From positions 15,044-64,719 of the forward strand of contig JACPIU010000013.1 of the NCBI GenBank assembly GCA_016187935.1: a stretch of 49,676 bases of DNA. Direction: 5' to 3'. Position 1 is the first letter of the stretch. Every line of letters begins with the position of its first letter. The notes beneath the pieces were generated by a model. That model was not told where the DNA came from. It worked only from the letters and a program-made list of their open reading frames with translations, and ran no database searches. Made by a program: the position numbers and the translations under genes. Below are positions 43,665 through 49,676 of the stretch, in pieces. The DNA comes from Bdellovibrio sp. (lineage in GTDB: Bacteria > Bdellovibrionota > Bacteriovoracia > Bacteriovoracales > Bacteriovoracaceae).

Positions 43665-44696
43665 TTATTGTTTGGAATCATTGCAGGTATTACAGACCCG
43701 ACGAATCCCTTTCATGCCTGAGAGTTTGATGTGAATTGATAAGAATTCATCTTGCACAGGTACAGTTTTGATTAAATCGGTGCTTAGATATTTTTTGTTA
43801 TCATCAGGAAACACTGTCACTACGACAGCATCATCACCCATCTCATTTTGCAGTTTGACTGCTCCCAAAAAATTAGCACCAGAAGAAATTCCCAGCCCAA
43901 GTCCCAGGTGCTGGGCAAGATTTTGCGCCATGATGATGGAATCACCATCGTCGACACTGACCACATGATCGAGTCTTGAGAGTTGCACTATGGGTGGTAT
44001 GAACTCATCAGAAATGCCTTGAATGCGATGTTTGCCCACTTTATGGCCGGTTGTCAGAGTGGGAGAATTGGCGGGTTCTAATGGATGAATCTTGACCTTA
44101 GGATGACATTTTTTCAAAAAGGCACCCACTCCCATGACAGTGCCACCTGTGCCGACACCTGCCACAAAGGCATCTGGCGCCTTTGAAAGATCTTTAAGCT
44201 GCCAATAAATCTCGGGCCCGGTGGTTTCAAAGTGAGCTTCACTATTAGCAAGGTTTGAAAATTGTCTGGGCAAGAAGGCCTTCTTCTCGCGCGCGGCCAG
44301 CTCCTCCGCCAGCTGGATACTGCCGACAAATCCACCTTGTTCCTTTGAAACCAATTCAATGGATGCCCCGAGAGCGCGGATGAGATTTTTCCTCTCGTCG
44401 CTCATCCAATCGGGCATGAAGATGGTTACAGGATGTCCGAGCGCTGCACCGATGGCGGAAAAAGAAATCCCCGTATTCCCACTGGTGGCCTCGATAATTC
44501 TGTCCCCCGGCCGCAAATCCCCGGAAGCGTAGGCCTTTCCCATAACATGAAGGGCCATGCGATCCTTAATACTACCGGTCATGTTTAAATGTTCCGCCTT
44601 GGCATAGAGGACGCGTTTTTTTCCCTTATATTCATAATCGATGATCAGCAGCGGGGTATTTCCAACTAAGCTTTGTAAGGCGTGTATATTGCTCAT
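43665..44696 (-). CDS. PLP-dependent cysteine synthase family protein
   Basis: 343 residues. Fold type II PLP enzyme: [12 protein letters not shown] with PLP Lys44, TSGNTG (71-76) binding the substrate carboxylate, [15 protein letters not shown] binding phosphate, and [12 protein letters not shown]. This fits O-acetylserine sulfhydrylase or cystathionine beta-synthase-like enzymes making cysteine from serine derivatives. The C-terminal tail [12 protein letters not shown] is not usual for CysK and may bind a metal through its Cys pair. It is convergent with the lysoplasmalogenase gene. Confidence 0.9.
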   Translation of the reverse strand: MSNIHALQSLVGNTPLLIIDYEYKGKKRVLYAKAEHLNMTGSIKDRMALHVMGKAYASGDLRPGDRIIEATSGNTGISFSAIGAALGHPVTIFMPDWMSDERKNLIRALGASIELVSKEQGGFVGSIQLAEELAAREKKAFLPRQFSNLANSEAHFETTGPEIYWQLKDLSKAPDAFVAGVGTGGTVMGVGAFLKKCHPKVKIHPLEPANSPTLTTGHKVGKHRIQGISDEFIPPIVQLSRLDHVVSVDDGDSIIMAQNLAQHLGLGLGISSGANFLGAVKLQNEMGDDAVVVTVFPDDNKKYLSTDLIKTVPVQDEFLSIHIKLSGMKGIRRVCNTCNDSKQ

Positions 44697-44807
44697 AAAA
44701 TTTTATGCCGAACTCTAGCACGAGTGTATTTCACTGGGCCAGACCTTTAACTCTTCCTTCCGCTGAGGAACGGTTGCGTATCGTTTGGGAGGAAATGAAG
44801 GCATAGG

Positions 44808-45737
44808 CTATGGAAAGGTACCCGAAGAAGTGCTGTCAGTAGTAGATGCTTTATGTGCCAGACATTTTGGACCGATTAACTTGGCAGCAAGACGGCCATA
44901 TTTATGGGCCATGACGGTGCATGCGCTGGGATAAACTGGGCAACGCGAAGAGCGCATGTCTTCATTGGGAAGAGTCGCAATGGAGTATAAAACGGCATTT
45001 TCGTATTCGACACTTTGATATTGACTGCAGTTGATCCCCTCATCCCAGGCTGGATCGACATAATCTCGAAAGTTAAATTGTCGGATTTGAACCCATTGCT
45101 TACGCACACATTTTAAATAGCGACGCTCATGTTTAAACTTTGCTTGTAACATTTCAGACCAGAAATGCATGCCATGATAATTGGCCACCAGGTCGGCGTA
45201 AGATTTTACACCTCCAAGGCCAAGTCCGTAGATGCCATCTTCTGTACTTTCACTATGACTCAGGACTTCATCCAGATTTGATGCATTAGCGTTGAGATCG
45301 CCGTAGAAGCGGTGACCCTCATCAAAAAAATGGCCGAATTTATCCGTACCGATGAGGAGTCCATTTTCATGAATCACATTTCCAAAACCAAAGAGCGACT
45401 CGCCAATGCTCATGAGCATAAAATTAAATTCCGGAAGGTTGCGATAAACTGACTCAACAAACAAGACGCGAAAGCGCGGGACATTATCGGAGGTGTTGGC
45501 GAAATGTTCAATCTGGCCATAAAACGGACTTAAGAGCTGGCCTCCTAAGAGTGCTTCCAAGATGAGAATGTTGCAAGAAGAGACTTTGTTTGCCATGGTG
45601 ATGGCATCGGTGATGCGTTTATTAACTTCCTTATTGATGGCCGGGAGCCCATCAGGGAATTGCCTAAAACGAGGAGTGAAAGAATCGATTTCTGAGCCCT
45701 GACCGAGAGTGGACAATAAAAATACGATTACGAACAC
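44808..45737 (-). CDS. Exported protein of unknown function with DKFGHFFDEG motif
   Basis: About 309 residues. The start is uncertain: an in-frame run reaches 45881 but would overlap the upstream zinc-ribbon gene by 119 bases. The GTG at 45737 gives a hydrophobic N-terminus (VFVIVFLLSTLGQGSE), a likely signal peptide. Notable segments are IGTDKFGHFFDEGHRFY and YGLGLGGVKSYADLVANYHGMHFW, with conserved-looking His residues that could bind metal, and paired Cys (SSRCPVYPSAC). I do not recognise the family. Role unknown. Confidence 0.75.
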   Translation of the reverse strand: MFVIVFLLSTLGQGSEIDSFTPRFRQFPDGLPAINKEVNKRITDAITMANKVSSCNILILEALLGGQLLSPFYGQIEHFANTSDNVPRFRVLFVESVYRNLPEFNFMLMSIGESLFGFGNVIHENGLLIGTDKFGHFFDEGHRFYGDLNANASNLDEVLSHSESTEDGIYGLGLGGVKSYADLVANYHGMHFWSEMLQAKFKHERRYLKCVRKQWVQIRQFNFRDYVDPAWDEGINCSQYQSVEYENAVLYSIATLPNEDMRSSRCPVYPSACTVMAHKYGRLAAKLIGPKCLAHKASTTDSTSSGTFP

Positions 45738-45762
45738 GGTTATATATCTCAGTAATATATCT

Positions 45763-46068
45763 CTAAGACTTGAAGATTTTGAGCAGTCGATTGAGCGTTC
45801 CTTTTTCCATGGCCATGATCTGCTCAAGCTCATTGGCATCAAGCCAGATCCCTTTACAGGAAGAACATTCATCAATCTCAATTCCCTTATAATCCAGCGC
45901 CATTAAATGCATACCGCATTTGGGACAGCACATATGGTGAAGTTCTTGCAAGCGTTTGCGCTCTTGCTCCTGCACGGCAATCTGTTCCTCGGCCTTTCGT
46001 TTTTTTTTCAACTCCGTTTCTAAACGATGAAAATACTCTTCTTCTTTTAAGCTGGGGTTGACTGGCAT
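45763..46068 (-). CDS. TFIIB-type zinc ribbon protein
   Basis: 101 residues. A charged coiled-coil-like N-terminus (YFHRLETELKKKRKAEEQ) precedes a zinc ribbon: CCPKCGMHLMALDYKGIEID then CSSCKGIWLDANELEQI, the zf-TFIIB pattern with two CxxC pairs and the WLD tail. The family is widespread in bacteria without known function. AGAGG lies seven bases before the ATG. It precedes the exported DKFGHFF protein gene. Confidence 0.85.
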   Translation of the reverse strand: MPVNPSLKEEEYFHRLETELKKKRKAEEQIAVQEQERKRLQELHHMCCPKCGMHLMALDYKGIEIDECSSCKGIWLDANELEQIMAMEKGTLNRLLKIFKS

Positions 46069-46159
46069 AGATGACCTCTCATTTTTTGTGCTTATTTTAA
46101 TCCAAGTTAGGGATTATTTTACGTGAGAAGAAGCAAAACCGCGACAAAGTTTTAACTGG

Positions 46160-46778
46160 TCACTTTGATTTTGTAAGTCTGCGAGCAATTTGCCTTTCGA
46201 TAGTGCGGTTAAATTCGATCAAGAGGCCCAAATTTTTGCGCAAAAGGGCCTTTAAATCATCTTGACGCCAAGGAGCGGTTACCACTGAGAAAACTGATTT
46301 CACCGATAAAATCACCGTTATGCAGGGAAGCAATTTTATGGCCATCAATAATCACGCCGGCACTTCCGTCGAGCATACACATGACAAAATTCATGGGTTC
46401 GCCTTGTTTGGTCAAGGGGGCACCATGGGCCTTATTTTCAATCGTACTGATTTCCATTAACTTTTTAAAATTAGGGCGAGAGAATTTTTTAAAAAAACGA
46501 TGGTAAATGATTCGGTGATGCTCCGGCAAAGGCATAATTCGCAGCCATCCCGAGTAGAGAAGCAAGAGGGAATGAATACTGATCATGCCTATCCAAAAAA
46601 CACTCAGAGGGGCGTTCCACAAGGACGAAAGGATCAAAGGCGAAGACGAGTTCAGAGCGATGAAGGCCCATACCGCGCCAATCAAGGCCAGAGTGTGTCT
46701 TAAATGTCTGCGATTAATCAACAGGGATGAAAGAACCGTGATATAAGGTCCATACTCGAGCAATTGTTCTAAGCGCAT
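46160..46778 (-). pseudogene. Disrupted membrane protein with cyclic-nucleotide-binding domain
   Basis: The first frame (46778 to 46257) has membrane helices and then the start of a cNMP-binding domain: GSAGVIIDGHKIASLHNGDF, GEISFLSGN, and stops at once. The second frame (within 46348 to 46160) continues with VVTAPWRQDDLKALLRKNLG and EFNRTIERQIARRLTKSK, which look like the end of such a domain. So a frameshift, likely with loss of part of the domain, lies near 46270-46290. The layout recalls Popeye-type proteins. It could be a decaying gene or an assembly error. Confidence 0.65.
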
Positions 46779-46877
46779 AACGGAGATTTTGCCACGGCCA
46801 ATTTTTTTTATAAAGAACTTACCTCAGCATTTGAGATATAATAAGGAAAAAGTCATAATTTTGTTTAGGAGAATGAG

Positions 46878-48617
46878 ATGGATACAGTTTTGCATCGTTT
46901 AAAGAGCTGGGCCGATGAGCACCCTGAGGATATAGCGCAACGTTATAAGCAGAAAGGCGAATGGTGCAACATCACCGCGAAAGAGTACTGCCAGCGAGTT
47001 TTCTGGCTGGCCATTTTTTTGCAGTCGAAAGGTTTTAACGCTTCCGATGTGGGGGCCATTTTGAGTTATAACTGCCCAGAGTGGGTTCACCTGGACCTGG
47101 CACCACTCTTATTGGGCGGAAAATCTGCCGGGCTTTACCCTAATGCCAGCTTCAATGACATTTCCTATGTCTTAAAAGATACTCAATGTAAACTGCTGTC
47201 TCTGCAAAATAAGCTCTATTTTGATAAGGCCACTCATCAAGGCCAGGTACCGCTCCCTTCCCATATTAAAATCGTACTGGTGTTTGAAGGTGATGCATCT
47301 TTTTGCGCCCAAGGCGTCAGCTATGCCCAGGCCCTAGAAGAGGGGAAAAAGCTGGCGGAGAGCTTGCAACTTCAGGATTATCTGGATCGTCTCGATCCCA
47401 AGCATGGGGCCTTTTTGATTTATACTTCGGGTACGACAGGAAATCCTAAAGGTGCTTTACTTTCCCACGATAACTTGGCCTATGCTTCATCTATTGCCAT
47501 GCCGGTTTGGGGAATTACCAAACGCATGGGAAATACATTTTCTTTTTTGCCCCTCTGTCATATCGCCGAAAAAATTCAAAATATCGGTGCCGGCCTTACT
47601 TGCCAATTGCGGGTTGATTATTGCTCGGGTTTTGAAAATATTGCGGCCGAGTTGGGGGAAGTACGGCCGGTCTTGCTTCTCTCTGTGCCACGTCTCTGGG
47701 AAAAAATGGTGGAAGGGGTGAGACAAAAATTATCCACAGCAACAGGATTGAAAAAAGTTCTGGCCGAATGGGCGATTCAAACAGGCCAAAGGGTTGCCCA
47801 GAAAAAATACCGCGGCCAAGCTCTTTCTTTGTTTGATGAATGGCAATTATTTTTTGCCAACAGATTAGTGCTTTCGAAAATAAAGAAGGCCATGGGATTG
47901 GATCAGGTGAAGTTGGCGGCCTCAGGGGCGGCATCGCTACCGGCCTATGTTGCCAATTGGTTTGCCGGATTGGGGATCAATATTTTGGAAGTTTACGGTC
48001 AAACGGAATCTACCGGCCTGATAAGCATGACCAGGCCGGGTGTTGATTCTGCTGGCACCGTAGGACTTCCCGTCCCTAATACAGATTTTAAAATTATGGA
48101 AGATGGGGAGATTTGCACGAAAGGTCGGCACGTCTTTTTAGGTTATTATAATAAAGCTGAAGCTACCAATGAAACTATCATTGATGGTTGGTTGCATAGT
48201 GGGGACTTGGGCAAAATGGATGAAAAAGGACTTTTGAAAATTGTCGGTCGAAAGAAAGAAATTATGAAATCTTCCGGCGGAAAAATGGTCGCCCCTGTTC
48301 CTATCGAAGATAAAATTAAAACCAGTCCTTGGGTGGCCCAGGCCTGTATGGTGGGGGATGGAAGAAAATATTTTTCCATGCTTTTAACCTTGCCCGAAGG
48401 AGTGAAACTGAATCCGGAAGTTGAACAGGCCATTAATAAAAAGATTGAAGAAGTTAATCAAGAACTTGCGGGCTATGAGCAAATCAAATATTGCAAAATT
48501 CTGGCAAATGATTTTTCGATTGAAAGGGGAGAAATGACTCCAACTATGAAAATGAAGCGTGCGGCGATTGAAAAGAATTATAAAAGCGATATTGATTCAA
48601 TGTACATGAACTCGTAG
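46878..48617 (+). CDS. Long-chain acyl-CoA synthetase (AMP-forming)
   Basis: 579 residues. It activates fatty acids to acyl-CoA through an acyl-AMP. Motifs: YTSGTTGNPKGALLSHDNL (ATP loop, about 174-192), FLPLCHIAEK, EVYGQTESTG, and DGWLHSGDLGKMDEKGLLKI with GRKKEIMKSSGGKMVAP as the hinge. The C-terminal catalytic Lys of some members may be in MKMKRAAIEKNY. Slightly shorter than E. coli FadD. TAGGAG precedes the ATG. Lysoplasmalogenase and an SGNH hydrolase nearby suggest lipid turnover. Confidence 0.93.
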   Translation: MDTVLHRLKSWADEHPEDIAQRYKQKGEWCNITAKEYCQRVFWLAIFLQSKGFNASDVGAILSYNCPEWVHLDLAPLLLGGKSAGLYPNASFNDISYVLKDTQCKLLSLQNKLYFDKATHQGQVPLPSHIKIVLVFEGDASFCAQGVSYAQALEEGKKLAESLQLQDYLDRLDPKHGAFLIYTSGTTGNPKGALLSHDNLAYASSIAMPVWGITKRMGNTFSFLPLCHIAEKIQNIGAGLTCQLRVDYCSGFENIAAELGEVRPVLLLSVPRLWEKMVEGVRQKLSTATGLKKVLAEWAIQTGQRVAQKKYRGQALSLFDEWQLFFANRLVLSKIKKAMGLDQVKLAASGAASLPAYVANWFAGLGINILEVYGQTESTGLISMTRPGVDSAGTVGLPVPNTDFKIMEDGEICTKGRHVFLGYYNKAEATNETIIDGWLHSGDLGKMDEKGLLKIVGRKKEIMKSSGGKMVAPVPIEDKIKTSPWVAQACMVGDGRKYFSMLLTLPEGVKLNPEVEQAINKKIEEVNQELAGYEQIKYCKILANDFSIERGEMTPTMKMKRAAIEKNYKSDIDSMYMNS

Positions 48618-48642
48618 TTGTTTTCATAAATTTGCGAGGCCG

Positions 48643-49458
48643 ATGCAAGACATGCATGTCAACTGGCGATACGGACTAACTTTATTGGTCATAATTTTGG
48701 CCAGCTGCTTTCTGGCGGTTCTACTTTTTTTTATTTATAAAATGTATCAGCATCCCCAGGTCAATTTTGCCAATCCGGAATTTACACCCAAGAAAATTGT
48801 TTTTTTGGGTGACAGTCATGTCCATGGGCGCATCGGAAATGATTTTGTTACAGCGCTGCAAACTGAGGTGCCATATTTTGAAATGATTAATTTAGGTCAA
48901 AACGGTGATACGGTTGATGATTTACTTCAGCGAATTGACCGGGCAAAAGAAGTACTTCCGCAGCAGATTTATATTTTAATAGGTAGTAATGATGTCTTGG
49001 AATGTGATACCTGTTCTACTCCGCCACCGGATTTTCATGAGCAGTACAAACAATTGGTGGAATCCTTAACTGCCATCGCCAAGGTGTATCTGATCTCAAT
49101 TCCCATGATGGGAGATAAAGAGAATGATGTCATCAATACTAAGATCAAGGCGTACAACGATGTGATTGCGAATATCTCTGCTTTATCCGGAGCGAAGTAT
49201 CTTCCCCTCCATGAAAAAATGGCCGCCACCATTAATGCTCTTAAACCAAATAAAAGGCCCTATGATCATCCCTATTTCAGTCGTGGCCTTATTGTTGGTA
49301 TGCGCCGCTATTTGCTGGGCCATGAATTATCCTCCATTGCGGTCGACTATGGTTTTGCCTTGACTGTCGATGGTCTGCATCTTAACGAAGAGGGTTCTCA
49401 GATTCTCATGAGTTTGATTTTACCTGAACTGCCAACGATGACGGTGGAGAATGAATAA
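48643..49458 (+). CDS. SGNH/GDSL hydrolase, membrane anchored
   Basis: 271 residues. One N-terminal membrane segment (about 10-33, LTLLVIILASCFLAVLLFF) anchors it facing outward. SGNH blocks: FLGDSHVHG with nucleophile Ser58, LGQNGD (block II Gly), IGSNDVL (block III Asn) and DGLHLNEEG with the catalytic Asp/His. Substrate could be lipid, acyl or acetyl esters. It follows the acyl-CoA synthetase by 25 bases, and the stop overlaps the next membrane protein's start. The start ATG at 48643 has GCGAGG upstream. Confidence 0.88.
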   Translation: MQDMHVNWRYGLTLLVIILASCFLAVLLFFIYKMYQHPQVNFANPEFTPKKIVFLGDSHVHGRIGNDFVTALQTEVPYFEMINLGQNGDTVDDLLQRIDRAKEVLPQQIYILIGSNDVLECDTCSTPPPDFHEQYKQLVESLTAIAKVYLISIPMMGDKENDVINTKIKAYNDVIANISALSGAKYLPLHEKMAATINALKPNKRPYDHPYFSRGLIVGMRRYLLGHELSSIAVDYGFALTVDGLHLNEEGSQILMSLILPELPTMTVENE

Positions 49459-49676
49459 GGGCATGAAATGGATGGGGCGAGTTTTGATCATTTTCATGAG
49501 TCTCTTGGCCATCGTCTTTTCCGCCTATTTTTTAATATCAATGGGAAAAGTCGTATGCTGGCAGCGCGTCCAGCAAGATTATAGACTACTTCTGTCGGTC
49601 AATGCTGTTAACTCATTAATTTTGAATGGCCATGTGGCACTTTGCCCTATTGCTTCTCATCCCTCCGCATCCTGCT
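49451..49676 (+). CDS. Membrane protein fragment, cut by the window end
   Basis: An open frame with no stop from ATG 49451, read to the end of the window (75 codons). It overlaps the SGNH hydrolase stop by 8 bases, and GGTGGAG is near the start. An ATG at 49463 is also possible. The N-terminus (MKWMGRVLIIFMSLLAIVF) is a membrane segment or signal anchor. No family can be named from this fragment. It probably belongs to the acyl-CoA synthetase-SGNH operon. Confidence 0.6.
   Translation, partial: MNKGMKWMGRVLIIFMSLLAIVFSAYFLISMGKVVCWQRVQQDYRLLLSVNAVNSLILNGHVALCPIASHPSASC

Overview
The window looks like chromosomal DNA of a Gram-negative bacterium with moderate GC content. It encodes an outer-membrane beta-barrel ending in Phe, several exported proteins, PilZ and FHA signalling proteins, a histone H1-like tail protein and long divergent lipid and purine genes. 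Together these suggest the Bdellovibrionota (Bdellovibrio/Bacteriovorax-like) or a neighbouring lineage of the former Deltaproteobacteria. That placement is inference: there is no rRNA gene here to settle it. I see no prophage, transposase, CRISPR array, tRNA or rRNA.

Layout. Positions 1-170 hold two full 73-bp tandem repeats and part of a third. They are followed by a gene for a 1180-residue exported Cys-rich and Gly-rich protein of unknown role, which ends tail-to-tail with a pgsA-serB pair on the minus strand. From 5.9 to 8.9 kb lie a PilZ protein, class II fructose bisphosphatase (glpX), a small phasin-like protein and the YggS PLP-homeostasis protein. From 8.9 to 13.0 kb, on the minus strand, are an FHA protein, a DoxX-family protein, ApaG and an 885-residue exported orphan.

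The centre (13.3-25.0 kb) is a tightly packed de novo purine operon, purF-purE-purC-purD-purN-purL-purQ-purH-purM, with several ATGA stop/start overlaps. It takes PRPP to IMP except for the purB step and, if it is used, the purK step, neither of which is here. Three members are unusual: PurE has a C-terminal extension of about 100 residues, PurC is about 100 residues longer than common forms, and PurL appears to carry a fused PurS-like domain while its glutaminase PurQ stays separate.

After the operon, a 125-nt hairpin element supplies part of both convergent stop codons. Then come an exported Lys-rich protein, an outer-membrane barrel, release factor 3 (prfC), a periplasmic 5'-nucleotidase and a single-chain glycine decarboxylase. 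The decarboxylase reads as a fusion of the two subunits GcvPA and GcvPB. Next is rsmJ, then a three-gene cluster of ADC-like protein, FAD oxidoreductase and short-chain dehydrogenase, a second PilZ protein, the histone-like protein, a PfkB sugar/adenosine kinase and asnS. The right end carries two small orphans, a K+ channel with an RCK domain, a YhhN-type lysoplasmalogenase, a cysteine synthase homologue, an exported orphan, a zinc-ribbon protein, a disrupted cyclic-nucleotide-binding membrane protein, a long-chain acyl-CoA synthetase, an SGNH hydrolase and the start of another membrane protein cut by the window edge.

The most notable points are: (1) two 125-nt terminal-inverted-repeat elements with the same architecture but different ends, one placing a Shine-Dalgarno sequence in front of yggS and the other bridging two convergent stops; (2) the GcvPA-GcvPB fusion; (3) the enlarged PurE and PurC; (4) the exported 1180-residue protein with recurrent Gly-Ser linkers; and (5) a cyclic-nucleotide-binding gene broken by a frameshift or deletion. 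I did not find a clearly new multi-gene defence or mobile system.
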